NCBI GenBank assembly: GCA_900544025.1
Contig: UQTM01000013.1
Coordinates: forward strand, 1-61,481
Direction: 5' to 3'
Origin: an uncultured Odoribacter sp.
Lineage (GTDB): Bacteria > Bacteroidota > Bacteroidia > Bacteroidales > Marinifilaceae
DNA length: 61,481 nt
A model generated the notes under the pieces. It was not told the origin of the DNA. It was given only the letters and a program-made list of their open reading frames with translations, and did no database searches. Shown here piece after piece: positions 42,721-52,438 of this stretch (position 1 is its first letter; each line of letters starts with the position of its first letter). The translations under genes and the position numbers were made by a program.

Positions 42721-45333
42721 ATGGCAAAAAAAGACGGTGGCGAAACGCCTTTAATGCAGCAATACTATTCGATGAAAGCAAAATATCCGGATGCAATTTT
42801 ACTTTATCGGATGGGGGACTTCTATGAAACGTTCGGCGAAGACGCTATAACCACTTCCCGCATATTAGGTATTACCTTAACCAAAAGATCGCACGGTTCT
42901 CCCGGCACGGTGGAATTAGCGGGCTTTCCGCACCACGCGATAGACAATTACCTGCCTAAATTAGTACGTGCAGGCCAGCGGGTGGCCATTTGCGAACAGT
43001 TAGAAGACCCTAAGAAAACAAAATTTTTAGTGAAAAGAGGCGTGATCGAACTGGTCACTCCGGGAGTGTCTTACAGTGAATATTCCACCGATACGAAAAG
43101 CAATATTTTCCTTGCTTCGGTCTATTTCAATAAAACGGAAGCAGGTTTAGCCCTGCTCGATCTTTCCACCGGAGAATTTCTGACCACAGAAGGCTCTTTC
43201 AGCACAATCGATAAATTGCTGAATAGTTTTCAACCGAAGGAAGTGATCTATCAAAAAGGGCAGGAAAGCCGTTTTCATGAATTATTCGGAGGTAAATTTT
43301 ATATGTATCCGATCGAAGAATGGTTCTTCGACCGCGATGCTTCGCAGGAAAAATTGGAAAAACATTTCGATGTGAATTCCCTGAAAGGTTTCGGGATCGA
43401 CCGGATGAATTGCGGTATTTCTGCTGCGGGTGCCGTGATGAATTATCTGGAAATGACAAAACACGATATGGTATCGCATATCACGTCCATTTCCCGGATC
43501 GACGAATCGCATAGCGTACTGTTAGACCGCTTCACTCTTCGCAATTTAGAACTGCTTCACTCTTCGTACGAAGAAGGTAAATCGCTGGTCGATATTATCG
43601 ACCGGACAATCACCCCTATGGGAAGCCGTACTTTAAGAAGATGGGTTTGCATGCCTCTGAAATCGCCGGAAGAGATCAACGAGCGGCTGGATATCGTGGA
43701 TTGTTTCATTCAGCAGGAGCACATCCGGCAAGAAGCGGAATCCCTTCTCGAGTCCATCGGTGATCTCGAACGCCTGGCTTCTAAAATAGGAGTAGGCCGG
43801 ATCACTCCCCGGGAAATGAATCAATTAAAAAATGCGCTCTCAGCCATCACTCCCCTAAAAGAAATCTGCATGCAGGCCGGGAACGAGTTTCTGAAAAAGC
43901 AAGCCGAACAACTGGATGCCTGCCGGGAACTTTATGAAAGGATAGAGCGCGAAATCTGTGAAAATGCTCCTCACCTGGTGAGCAAAGGCGGAGTGATCAA
44001 CACAGGAGTAAATACAGAGCTGGACGAATTGCGGAACATCTCCACCCACGGCAAAGAAATGTTGTTACAAATGCAGCAACGCGAGATCGAAATCACCGGA
44101 ATCCCTTCGCTCAAAATCGGATTCAATAATGTGTTCGGGTATTATATCGAAGTGACCAAAGCACATAAAGATAAAGCTCCCGATACCTGGATACGCAAAC
44201 AAACCCTCGTCAATGGGGAAAGATACATCACACCAGAACTTAAAGAATACGAAGACAAGATCTTAGGAGCAGAGGACAAGATTTTGGAGATAGAAACGAA
44301 TATTTACAATAATTTATTAAAAGAGGCCTCTTCGTACATCCGGCAGATACAAACGGACGCCCGGATCATTGCCGGGATCGATACCCTTATTTCTTTCGCA
44401 GAAGTATCCATCGGCAATAAATATTCCCGTCCCGTCATCGACGATTCCGATGTGATCGATATAAAAAACGGACGCCATCCGGTGATCGAAAAACAATTAC
44501 CTCCGGGAGAAGAATACATCGCCAACAATGTCTATCTGGACAAATCGAAACAGCAGATCATCATCATCACAGGTCCTAATATGGCGGGTAAATCGGCATT
44601 ACTGCGCCAAACGGCACTCATCGTTATTTTAGCACAGGCAGGCTGTTTTGTGCCAGCAGAAACGGCAAGGATCGGATATGTCGATAAAGTTTTCACCCGG
44701 GTAGGGGCTTCCGACAACATTTCGCAAGGCGAATCCACCTTTATGGTAGAAATGAACGAAGCCGCCAACATCCTGAATAATATATCGGACCGCAGTCTGG
44801 TTCTGTTCGACGAATTGGGAAGGGGAACTTCCACCTACGACGGTATTTCCATAGCCTGGGCTATCGTGGAATATCTTCACGAAAATCCGAAACACCACGC
44901 CAAAACCCTGTTTGCCACGCACTATCATGAGCTGAACGAAATGGAACGTTCTTTCAAGAAGATCAAAAACTACAATGTTTCCGTAAAAGAAGTGGGTAAC
45001 AAAGTGGTATTTCTGCGCAAATTGGTAAAAGGCGGCTCCAACCACTCGTTCGGTATTCAGGTAGGTAAAATGGCAGGCCTGCCTCAATCGGTCATCAAAC
45101 GCGCCGATGAAATTTTGAAACAATTGGAAAACGACCGGGATAAAAACGGAACAATCCAAAAAAATGTGGAAACGATCGCTTCGGAACGCGAAGGTATGCA
45201 ATTGAGCTTCTTCCAATTGGATGATCCGGTATTGTCACAAATCCGGACTGAAATCGTAGGACTCGATATCGATAGCCTCACCCCGCTGGAAGCCTTGAAT
45301 AAACTAAGCGAAATAAAAAAAATCATCGGCTGA
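42721..45333 (+). CDS. mutS: DNA mismatch repair protein MutS
   Basis: The 870-residue protein has the complete MutS architecture: domain I with the mismatch-wedge GDFYETF (F34, E36), connector, core and clamp, then the ATPase with Walker A GPNMAGKSALLRQ, Walker B LVLFDELGRGTSTYDG and FATHYHEL. The C-terminal tail is short. It recognises mispairs and recruits MutL. Stand-alone gene with a terminator. Confidence 0.98.
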   Translation: MAKKDGGETPLMQQYYSMKAKYPDAILLYRMGDFYETFGEDAITTSRILGITLTKRSHGSPGTVELAGFPHHAIDNYLPKLVRAGQRVAICEQLEDPKKTKFLVKRGVIELVTPGVSYSEYSTDTKSNIFLASVYFNKTEAGLALLDLSTGEFLTTEGSFSTIDKLLNSFQPKEVIYQKGQESRFHELFGGKFYMYPIEEWFFDRDASQEKLEKHFDVNSLKGFGIDRMNCGISAAGAVMNYLEMTKHDMVSHITSISRIDESHSVLLDRFTLRNLELLHSSYEEGKSLVDIIDRTITPMGSRTLRRWVCMPLKSPEEINERLDIVDCFIQQEHIRQEAESLLESIGDLERLASKIGVGRITPREMNQLKNALSAITPLKEICMQAGNEFLKKQAEQLDACRELYERIEREICENAPHLVSKGGVINTGVNTELDELRNISTHGKEMLLQMQQREIEITGIPSLKIGFNNVFGYYIEVTKAHKDKAPDTWIRKQTLVNGERYITPELKEYEDKILGAEDKILEIETNIYNNLLKEASSYIRQIQTDARIIAGIDTLISFAEVSIGNKYSRPVIDDSDVIDIKNGRHPVIEKQLPPGEEYIANNVYLDKSKQQIIIITGPNMAGKSALLRQTALIVILAQAGCFVPAETARIGYVDKVFTRVGASDNISQGESTFMVEMNEAANILNNISDRSLVLFDELGRGTSTYDGISIAWAIVEYLHENPKHHAKTLFATHYHELNEMERSFKKIKNYNVSVKEVGNKVVFLRKLVKGGSNHSFGIQVGKMAGLPQSVIKRADEILKQLENDRDKNGTIQKNVETIASEREGMQLSFFQLDDPVLSQIRTEIVGLDIDSLTPLEALNKLSEIKKIIG

Positions 45334-45347
45334 CGACCGGATAACCG

Positions 45348-45383
45348 AAAAGGCTGTATCCCGAAAAAGGAATACAGCCTTTT
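45348..45383 (+). terminator. Terminator of mutS
   Basis: AAAAGGCTGTAT (45348-45359) pairs with ATACAGCCTTTT (45372-45383), with an inner CC/GG pair, followed by ATTTTTA. Confidence 0.9.
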
Positions 45384-45609
45384 ATTTTTACTCTCCCCCG
45401 ATAATCGCCGGATGGCAAACGGCGGCTTTCCTTCCTGTCACTTTTCCCAAAGAAGCCTTTCCATTTCCAAAACCGGGAAAATTCATTCCCCTTTTGAAAT
45501 AAAATAAAGAACAGATACTTGTTACATTGAGTAAAAATTTAGCCCGTTATTTCCTAACAAAACCACCTTCCAAACGTTATTAGAGTGTAAATTATATTTT
45601 TCTTATGTT

Positions 45610-46284
45610 ATGATGTACCTCACTATCGTTGTCAAAATCATTGTGGGCATGCTGGGGGTGCTCTTTTTTCTCCGCATCTCCGGGAAAACGCAAATGGCAC
45701 AGCTAACCCCTCTCGATTCTGTAAATGCCTTTGTACTGGGAGCTTTGGTCGGAGGGGTGATATATAGCCCCGATGTATCCGCCTGGCAACTTGTTTTTTC
45801 TCTGGGGGTATGGACTTGCTTCAATATGGGTATTCGCTACCTGCTCCGTTTCAGGTTTTTAAGACGACTGATCAAGGGCGACACGATTATGATCGTCCGG
45901 GATGGAAAGATCAACCTGAAAGAATTTAAACGAAACGGCCTGGAAATGGAACAGTTCCGCACTTTATTGCGGGAAAACGGCATTTTTTCCATGCTGGATG
46001 TGGAGGACGTTCGTTTTGAAACGAACGGGCAACTCACCGTATCGCGCCGGAATTCCAAATCGGAATCTTTTCTCTTTGTAGATAACGGTTCTATTCTAAA
46101 TTCTTCATTGGAGAGTGCCGGAAAAACAGAGAAATGGCTTCAATCCAACCTTGCCAGGCAAAATTGCCCGGAGATTGAAGAGTTGTTTTGTGTGGAATGG
46201 ACTCCCGGACGGGGATTTTACATCGCAAAGAAAAATGAAGAAAAGCAGTCTGTAGGAAAAGAGGTCAGCGATATTTCCAATTAA
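45610..46284 (+). CDS. DUF421 (YetF-like) membrane protein
   Basis: The 224-residue protein has three N-terminal helices (residues 1-75) with FFLRISGKTQMAQLTPLDSVNAF, then a soluble region with the two small repeats of DUF421 (MIVRDGKINLKEFKRNGL and MLDVEDVRFETNGQLTV). Role unknown in this phylum; relatives are spore-germination or stress membrane proteins in Firmicutes. The preceding 276 bases hold the mutS terminator and AT-rich sequence only. Confidence 0.87.
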   Translation: MMYLTIVVKIIVGMLGVLFFLRISGKTQMAQLTPLDSVNAFVLGALVGGVIYSPDVSAWQLVFSLGVWTCFNMGIRYLLRFRFLRRLIKGDTIMIVRDGKINLKEFKRNGLEMEQFRTLLRENGIFSMLDVEDVRFETNGQLTVSRRNSKSESFLFVDNGSILNSSLESAGKTEKWLQSNLARQNCPEIEELFCVEWTPGRGFYIAKKNEEKQSVGKEVSDISN

Positions 46285-46310
46285 GAAGCCGGGAAAACGA
46301 GTACATACTT

Positions 46311-46356
46311 TTCGCCCCGTTGCCCTGAAAAAAGTTCAGTCGGACAACGGGGCGAA
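46311..46356 (+). terminator. Nested hairpin downstream of DUF421 gene
   Basis: A 12-bp stem TTCGCCCCGTTG/CAACGGGGCGAA (46311-46322 with 46345-46356) encloses a second small hairpin CTGAA/TTCAG. No clear T tract follows, so termination is only likely. Confidence 0.5.
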
Positions 46357-46459
46357 ATCAATCCGGTTTTCACCGTTTATTCTTCCCGGCAAAGCTGCTT
46401 CTGAAACAGACCAACTTTATAGGCTCCCTTCTTACTTACCGGGGAAAATCAAGCTTTGC

Positions 46460-47278
46460 TTACTTCTTTTTCAAATTGGTTTTCAGGATCACGACATCTT
46501 CTTCGGGACGATCGTTCTGGTCGGTTTTTACCGCAGCAATTTTATCTACAATATCCAGTCCTTCGATCACCTCCCCAAAAACGGTATATGCTCCGTCCAA
46601 ATGGGGCGTGCCTCCGGTCGTCTTATAAACCTCCCGGATTTCGGCAGGAATGAGGTGGTCTTTATATTCTGCGAAATCTTTTTCAATACGGGCATTGATC
46701 GTTTGGGTCAGGCTATCTGCTTTCGCCTGCTGTCCGCTTGAAAGATATTGCCTGTATTCCTCCACTTTAGGCTGGAATAACTTTCTTCCCAAATCGTTTT
46801 TAGCCATCACCAACCTCCTTTTTTCTATCATATCCAATTCATCATCGGTAAAAATTTTTCCCTGTACGATATAGAATTGTTCTCCCGAAGATTTCTTTTC
46901 GGGATTCACCTCATCCCCCTCACGGGCTGCAGCCAAAGCGCCTTTTTTGTGGAAATGGGCGGGACGAAATTCCGCCTCTATGGAATAGCCGGGATCGGAC
47001 AAGCCCACCATTTTCCCTTTTTCAGCTCCTTTGGAATCGGAAGCTCCTCCCTGTATCATAAAATCTTTAATCACACGATGAAATAATAGTCCGTCAAAAT
47101 GCCCCTCTCCCGCCAGTTTTAAAAAATTCTCACTGTGTAAAGGAGTGTCTTCGTACAATTTCACTTTGATTGTGCCCATATTGGTTTCCATAACCACCAC
47201 TTTATATTTCTTGGCACAGGAAACTGTGATCGACGCACACAATAACAGTAAAAGGAATAATAACTTTGTTTGTTTCAT
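46460..47278 (-). CDS. Cyclophilin-type PPIase lipoprotein
   Basis: The 272-residue protein has a lipobox ITVSC at residue 17-21, then a cyclophilin domain (ETNMGTIKVKLYEDTPLHS, FHRVIKDFMIQGG, YTVFGEVIEGLDIVDKIA). Catalytic Arg and Gln are kept. A helical insertion of about 65 residues sits between QFYIVQGKIF and GGTPHLD, as in the paralogues at 12661 and 47297. It begins 18 bases after the stop of the upstream paralogue, so it is part of the same transcript and probably arose by tandem duplication. Confidence 0.9.
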   Translation of the reverse strand: MKQTKLLFLLLLLCASITVSCAKKYKVVVMETNMGTIKVKLYEDTPLHSENFLKLAGEGHFDGLLFHRVIKDFMIQGGASDSKGAEKGKMVGLSDPGYSIEAEFRPAHFHKKGALAAAREGDEVNPEKKSSGEQFYIVQGKIFTDDELDMIEKRRLVMAKNDLGRKLFQPKVEEYRQYLSSGQQAKADSLTQTINARIEKDFAEYKDHLIPAEIREVYKTTGGTPHLDGAYTVFGEVIEGLDIVDKIAAVKTDQNDRPEEDVVILKTNLKKK

Positions 47279-47296
47279 AATTTATACGGCTTAAGA

Positions 47297-48100
47297 TTAT
47301 TTTTCTATTTCTGCTTTATATATAACGACATCTTCCAAAGGACGAAAATTTTCATCTGTCGCTACCTGAACGATTTTTTCCACAACTTCCAACCCGTCGG
47401 TCACTTCTCCGAAAACCGTGTATTCACCGTCCAAATGGGGAGCCCCTCCTAAAGTGGTATAAACCCTGCGCTGCTCCTCCGACAGGATCAACTCCGTATT
47501 TTTAAATTGTTTCCGGGTTTCTGCCGACAATTCTTCGTTTATCTTTATCAATCCCTCATAATTACGGGCTGCCTGCAATTTCATGATCTCTCCCTGCCGC
47601 GTCCGTTGCAACCGTTCGAAAAGAGCTGTAAAGCGTTTTTCGTTCGTTATCCTGACCAGGGAGTCTAAATCGGCCGGGGAAAATACATTTCCTTTTACAA
47701 TATAGAAATGAGAGCCGTTGGATTGCCTTTCCGGATTCACATTATCGCTCGACCGGGCTGCTGCCAATGCTCCCTTTTTATGGAAGTATTGCGGCAATAT
47801 CTCGGCTTTCAAAGTATAACCGATCCCATTCGCTCCCAATCTCATGCCGGGACGGGCTTTTTTAGAGTGGGGATCACCGGCCTGGATCATAAAATCATGA
47901 ATCACCCGGTGAAATAGCATCCCATTATAATACCCTTCTTCGACCAACTTTAAAAAATTTTCCCGATGCAAAGGGGTTTCGGCATATAATTTCAGGCGAA
48001 TGATTCCTTGCGAAGTTTCCAGCCTCACCACAGCTTCACGATCTTTCTTGCACCCGATCAGCAAAAAACATCCTAATAAAAAAAACAGTATTTTTTTCAT
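47297..48100 (-). CDS. Cyclophilin-type PPIase lipoprotein
   Basis: The 267-residue protein has a lipobox LLIGC at residue 13-17 and a cyclophilin domain with ETSQGIIRLKLYAETPLHR, FHRVIHDFMIQAG and YTVFGEVTDGLEVVEKIV. It has the same long helical insertion. A GGAGGA Shine-Dalgarno is 1 base before the ATG, and the -7 box TAATTTTG is 20 bases upstream. First gene of the pair with 46460-47278. Confidence 0.9.
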   Translation of the reverse strand: MKKILFFLLGCFLLIGCKKDREAVVRLETSQGIIRLKLYAETPLHRENFLKLVEEGYYNGMLFHRVIHDFMIQAGDPHSKKARPGMRLGANGIGYTLKAEILPQYFHKKGALAAARSSDNVNPERQSNGSHFYIVKGNVFSPADLDSLVRITNEKRFTALFERLQRTRQGEIMKLQAARNYEGLIKINEELSAETRKQFKNTELILSEEQRRVYTTLGGAPHLDGEYTVFGEVTDGLEVVEKIVQVATDENFRPLEDVVIYKAEIEK

Positions 48101-48119
48101 TCCTCCGATTTTATTTGTG

Positions 48120-48127
48120 CAAAATTA
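48120..48127 (-). promoter_or_regulatory. -7 promoter element of cyclophilin pair
   Basis: TAATTTTG on the minus strand fits TAnnTTTG, 19 bases upstream of the ATG at 48100. Confidence 0.6.
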
Positions 48128-48200
48128 ATCTATCTGTAAGAAACTGAACTATATTTTTATTAAATTTGTATCATGAATGCGTTTGAGGAAACAAATAATG

Positions 48201-48208
48201 TATATTTG
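48201..48208 (+). promoter_or_regulatory. -7 promoter element of SPOR lipoprotein
   Basis: TATATTTG fits TAnnTTTG. It lies inside the possible longer reading frame from 48173 and so fixes the true start at 48230. Confidence 0.6.
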
Positions 48209-48229
48209 CGGTTAAATTTAATCAGAACG

Positions 48230-48688
48230 ATGAAATTAATTTTTGCATTAGGGGTTATTGTCTTCGCTTTAGCAGGATGCAAGGAGAAAAAAATTGCGCC
48301 GAAATATCTGACTTCTGTTTCCGTAGTCCGGGAAACGGAGGAAGCGGGTAATTCCCCAAAAAATGCACCTGTATCTTCTGAAGCCGTTTCTAATGTTACC
48401 CCGGTCTCACCGGCTACCGGCACAGGCGAGCAAACCAGCGGGCAAGAACGGGCTTCTTCCCAATACCATATCATTGTCCGGAGTTACGGGCCTTCCCGTT
48501 ATAAAGAAGCCCAGGAAATGGTGAGAAAGCTGAAAGAGCAAAAATATCCTGCCATGCTTATCAACAAAGATAAGAGATTCAGAGTCAGTATCGAACACTT
48601 TTCCAATAAGACGGATGCAGACAATGCATGTGCGGAATATCGCAGAATTACGGAGAATAACGATATTTGGGTACTTTTCTTAAAATAG
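48230..48688 (+). CDS. SPOR-domain lipoprotein
   Basis: The 152-residue protein has a lipobox ALAGC at residue 13-17 followed by KEKKIAPK, a low-complexity linker and a C-terminal SPOR domain (QYHIIVRSYGPSRYKEAQEM to the end). It likely binds septal peptidoglycan. The ATG at 48230 is chosen because the -7 box lies within the longer frame from 48173. Its stop is 3 bases from the stop of the opposing PAP2-like gene. Confidence 0.85.
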   Translation: MKLIFALGVIVFALAGCKEKKIAPKYLTSVSVVRETEEAGNSPKNAPVSSEAVSNVTPVSPATGTGEQTSGQERASSQYHIIVRSYGPSRYKEAQEMVRKLKEQKYPAMLINKDKRFRVSIEHFSNKTDADNACAEYRRITENNDIWVLFLK

Positions 48689-48691
48689 CCT

Positions 48692-49291
48692 TTAATATAA
48701 AATACCGATTACAAAAGCTATCCCGAACAGGAAACCGACATATACCTGTAAAGGATTATGCTTCTTCAAATATAGGCGGCAGGATGCCAAAATACCCGAC
48801 AGAATCAGCATCATCATAAAGACCTGCCGGACATCTCCCCAATATTTCATTCCTAAAATAAAAACGAAACCGCAAGCGGCTCCCATAGCCGTCATGTGCA
48901 TACTCATTTTCCAACGAAGAGTGACGATAGAAAAAACCGACAATAAGATAATCAGCACCAGATATAATTGCTGTACGATATTCGTATAAGGCATTCGTCC
49001 GATCACCCAGAAACCGACAAAGGCAAAAACCACTGCGATTAAAATGGGATACACTCTTTCCTGCTTCGATTCCAGTCCATAGTTACTGATCAGGCGAAAA
49101 CGCTTGAACAAAGGCAGGCTCAACAACGGCATCACCACCAAAGCCACTCCTGTCACCACATAACAATAAAGCCTTGCCGGATAAGGAATCAGGGAAAAGA
49201 TAGAATCGACATTAAAAGTAAAATAAAGAGCGTATAAAGGCATCAGCAGGGGATGCAATAAATAGGAAATGAGCTGGGCGATCTGTTTCAT
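48692..49291 (-). CDS. PAP2-like membrane protein with degenerate active site
   Basis: The 199-residue protein has about six membrane helices. Its C-terminal part, KMSMHMTAMGAACGF and CRLYLKKHNPLQVYVGFLFG, follows the PAP2 phosphatase pattern: S-x-H in place of SGH, and R-x5-H-x3 with Gln where the catalytic Asp normally stands. The first motif K-x6-R-P is reduced to KQERVYP. So the fold is likely, activity doubtful. It begins 21 bases after rpoN on the same strand. Confidence 0.65.
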   Translation of the reverse strand: MKQIAQLISYLLHPLLMPLYALYFTFNVDSIFSLIPYPARLYCYVVTGVALVVMPLLSLPLFKRFRLISNYGLESKQERVYPILIAVVFAFVGFWVIGRMPYTNIVQQLYLVLIILLSVFSIVTLRWKMSMHMTAMGAACGFVFILGMKYWGDVRQVFMMMLILSGILASCRLYLKKHNPLQVYVGFLFGIAFVIGILY

Positions 49292-49312
49292 GTAAAATCT
49301 TACTTTAAATTT

Positions 49313-50821
49313 TTATATTTCCCTTCTCAAACGGGCAACCGGAATGTCGAGCATTTGACGGTATTTGGCAATTGTACGCCGGGCAATCTGATACCCTTTT
49401 TTCTCCATCAACTCGACCAATTCATCATCGGTCAGAGGTTTTCTCTTATCCTCTCCATCGATAATGGCTTTAAGCGTATTTTTCAATTCTCCGGTGCTTA
49501 CTTCTTCCCCGCTGGTGGTTTGCATACTCCCGGTAAAAAAGTCCTTTAAAGCATAAATCCCGAACCAGGTTTGAATGTATTTCGAATTAGACACCCGCGA
49601 AATGGTAGAAACATCCAACCCGGTAATATCGGCAATGTCCCTCAGGATCATCGGCTTCAACATATTTTCGTCCCCGGTCAGGAAAAACTGTTTCTGAAAT
49701 TGAACGATGGCCGTCATCGTCAGCATCAGCGTGTTGTTCCGCTGCTGCACGGCATCGATAAACGACTTCGCCGAATTCAGCTTATATTTCACAAAAGAAA
49801 CGACATCTTTTTTCGATTTGGAACTCTGCCCGCTTTGATACTGGTCGAGAATATTCAAATAAGATTTATTCAAACGTAACTCCGGGATATTCCCAGAGTT
49901 CAGACTTAATTGCAATTCACCGTCCACCAGATCGAGGGTAAAATCAGGAATGATTTTCTCCGCTTCATGCCCGGCGGAAGCATCGGAGATCGTCCCTCCC
50001 GGCTTGGGATTCAGTTTCAGAATCTCGTCCATGGCTTCTTTCAGGCGGGCATCCGTAAGCTTGAGGCGGCGGGAGATTTTCTCATAATGTTTCCGGGAAA
50101 ACTCCTCGAAACACTCCTCCAGAATCTGGCGGGCATCCTGTAATACAAGGTTATTGGGTGCCTCCGCCAATTTATGGTTCACCTGTAAAAGCAAACATTC
50201 CTTTAAATCGCGCGCCCCGATTCCGAACGGCTCGAATTCCTGTATAATGGAAAGTAAATGTAAAACTTCGGCTTCGGTAATTTCTATTCCCACTCCAAAA
50301 GCCAGGTCATCGACGATATTTTCCACATCACGCCGCAAATATCCGTCCTCATCGATATTGCCGATAATATATTCCGCCACATTCCGCTCGAAATCGGACA
50401 AATTTCTCATGCCCAGCTGAGCGATCAGGCTCTCGCGAAACGAAGCTCCTTGCGAAAATGCAAAATCCTTACCATCATCGTCTTTCGAAGCATTCGAAGT
50501 AGAAAGGCGGTAATCCGGAATATCGTCATCGTCACTGATATAATCTTCCAGAGAAAAATCATCGTTTTCCGACGGACCGTCTTCCCTTTCCTCTTCAGAC
50601 TGCGACTCGTCGAAATTCTCGTCCTCTCCTTCGGATTCATATTCCGGCTCTGCTTCCGGTTCGGACGCATCTTCCCCCTCTTCCAATAAAGGATTCGATT
50701 CCAGTTCTTCTTTAATCCGCTGTTCCAGTTGATATGTAGGAAGTTCCAGCAGCTTTATCAACTGTATCTGAAGCGGATTGATTTTCAACCCGAGCTTTTG
50801 TTGTAGATTCTGCTTTAGCAC
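49313..50821 (-). CDS. rpoN: RNA polymerase sigma-54 factor
   Basis: The 502-residue factor has the Gln-rich activator region I (MLKQNLQQKLGLKINPLQIQ), a long acidic region II (about residues 50-105), the core-binding domain, a helix-turn-helix (DIADITGLDVSTISRVSNSK) and the RpoN box RRTIAKYRQML near the C-terminus. Acidic region II is longer than in enterobacterial RpoN. I see no clear sigma-54 promoter in the window. It lies between asnS and the PAP2-like gene. Confidence 0.96.
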   Translation of the reverse strand: MLKQNLQQKLGLKINPLQIQLIKLLELPTYQLEQRIKEELESNPLLEEGEDASEPEAEPEYESEGEDENFDESQSEEEREDGPSENDDFSLEDYISDDDDIPDYRLSTSNASKDDDGKDFAFSQGASFRESLIAQLGMRNLSDFERNVAEYIIGNIDEDGYLRRDVENIVDDLAFGVGIEITEAEVLHLLSIIQEFEPFGIGARDLKECLLLQVNHKLAEAPNNLVLQDARQILEECFEEFSRKHYEKISRRLKLTDARLKEAMDEILKLNPKPGGTISDASAGHEAEKIIPDFTLDLVDGELQLSLNSGNIPELRLNKSYLNILDQYQSGQSSKSKKDVVSFVKYKLNSAKSFIDAVQQRNNTLMLTMTAIVQFQKQFFLTGDENMLKPMILRDIADITGLDVSTISRVSNSKYIQTWFGIYALKDFFTGSMQTTSGEEVSTGELKNTLKAIIDGEDKRKPLTDDELVELMEKKGYQIARRTIAKYRQMLDIPVARLRREI

Positions 50822-50887
50822 TTCTTAATTCACTGTATTTGAAAAATATTGATGCACATTCAAGTGCACCAATATACAATTAAAAAT

Positions 50888-52333
50888 TTAAAATTCTGCT
50901 GTTTTCGGAGCACGCGGGAAAGGAATGACATCCCGGATATTTCCCATTCCGGTTACGAACAGTAAAAGCCGTTCGAAACCAAGCCCGAATCCGCTGTGCA
51001 CGGCAGAGCCGAAACGGCGGGGATCCAAATAATAAGACATATTCTCGACCGGAATGCCGACTTCCTGCATTCGGGCGAGTAATTTATCGTAACTTTCTTC
51101 ACGCTGCGATCCTCCGATAATTTCCCCGATCTGCGGGAAAAGCACATCCATGGCAGCAACCGTTTTTCCATCCGGGTTTTGCTTCATATAAAAAGCTTTG
51201 ATCTCTTTCGGATAGCCCGTCAGGATCACCGGTTTCTTAAAGTGCTTCTCTACCAGATAACGTTCGTGCTCACTTTGCAGGTCCACACCCCAGCCTTCCA
51301 CCGGATACTGGAATTTTCCGTTTTTGTTCGGCTTACTGTTTTTCAGGATTTCGACCGCTTCGGTATAAGTTACCCGTTCAAAATCGTGAGTCAGCACGAA
51401 ATTCAATTTTTCGATCAGCTCCATAGAACGGTCTTCCGCTTTTTTGTTCTTTTCTTCTTCCTGCAAACGTGCACTCAGAAATTTAAGATCGTCCATACAA
51501 TGTTCCAGCGCATAACGGATCAGGTATTTCAAAAAATCCTCCGCCAGATCCATATTATCGTTCAGGTCATAAAAAGCCATTTCAGGCTCGATCATCCAAA
51601 ATTCGGAAAGATGGCGGGTGGTATTCGAATTTTCAGCCCGGAAAGTCGGTCCGAAAGTATAAATTTTTCCCAAAGCCATGGCTCCCAGTTCTCCTTCAAG
51701 CTGTCCGCTCACGGTAAGATTGGTCGCTTTACCGAAAAAATCCTGCTTATAATCCACTTCACCTTCCTCTGTCAAAGGAGGATTCTTGGGATCGAGCGTC
51801 GTCACCCGGAACATTTCCCCCGCACCCTCACAATCGGAAGCCGTAATGAGCGGAGTGTTCAGATAGAAAAAACCATGTTCGTTAAAATATTGATGAATGG
51901 CGAATGCCATGGCATGACGGATTCTGAACACAGCCCCGAATGTATTGGTTCTGAAACGCAGATGCGCTACTTCCCGCAAAAATTCAAGACTATGCTTTTT
52001 AGGCTGAATCGGATACTTTTCCGGATCGGCTTCACCCAAAACCTGCAATTCCCGTGCATGAATTTCATGTGCCTGTCCGCTTCCCTGGCTCTCGACGAGC
52101 ATGCCCTTTACGTGAATGGCCGCTCCCGTAGTGACCTTCTTCATCAACTCTTCCGGGAAATTATTCATATCTACGACAACCTGTATATTATTAATGGTAG
52201 AACCATCGTTTAAGGCAATAAAATTCACTTGTTTATTGCCTCTTTTCGTTCTTACCCAGCCACTGATCTCAATTTCTTTTCCGCAATCTCCCGATTGCAA
52301 AAGGTCTTTTACTGACGTTTTTTGTGTACTCAT
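50888..52333 (-). CDS. asnS: Asparagine-tRNA ligase
   Basis: The 481-residue class IIb synthetase has an N-terminal OB-fold (EISGWVRTKRGNKQVNFIAL), motif 2 around FRAENSNTTRHLSEFWMIEPE, and motif 3 in GFGLGFERLLLFVTGM, with the ending PFPRAPKTAEF typical of AsnRS. A TATTTTTG -7 box lies about 60 bases upstream. rpoN follows 66 bases later. Confidence 0.97.
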   Translation of the reverse strand: MSTQKTSVKDLLQSGDCGKEIEISGWVRTKRGNKQVNFIALNDGSTINNIQVVVDMNNFPEELMKKVTTGAAIHVKGMLVESQGSGQAHEIHARELQVLGEADPEKYPIQPKKHSLEFLREVAHLRFRTNTFGAVFRIRHAMAFAIHQYFNEHGFFYLNTPLITASDCEGAGEMFRVTTLDPKNPPLTEEGEVDYKQDFFGKATNLTVSGQLEGELGAMALGKIYTFGPTFRAENSNTTRHLSEFWMIEPEMAFYDLNDNMDLAEDFLKYLIRYALEHCMDDLKFLSARLQEEEKNKKAEDRSMELIEKLNFVLTHDFERVTYTEAVEILKNSKPNKNGKFQYPVEGWGVDLQSEHERYLVEKHFKKPVILTGYPKEIKAFYMKQNPDGKTVAAMDVLFPQIGEIIGGSQREESYDKLLARMQEVGIPVENMSYYLDPRRFGSAVHSGFGLGFERLLLFVTGMGNIRDVIPFPRAPKTAEF

Positions 52334-52392
52334 TTTTTTTAATTTACACAGTTAGGTTTGATTTCTCCACGTACCAAAATTGACGCGGTTTG

Positions 52393-52400
52393 CAAAAATA
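52393..52400 (-). promoter_or_regulatory. -7 promoter element of asnS
   Basis: TATTTTTG on the minus strand fits TAnnTTTG, 59 bases upstream of the ATG. Confidence 0.5.
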
Positions 52401-52438
52401 ATAAATAATAACAGAAATGGCAAAATTAATAAAAAGGG

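Noticed and set aside
48173..48229. Longer N-terminus of the SPOR lipoprotein
   Set aside because: The segment contains the -7 box TATATTTG and precedes a complete lipoprotein signal peptide, so it is not translated.
49313..50821. Sigma-54 promoters as targets for RpoN in the window
   Set aside because: Sites beginning TGGCAC (for example near 16098 and 47213) lack the correctly spaced TTGC part and lie inside genes.
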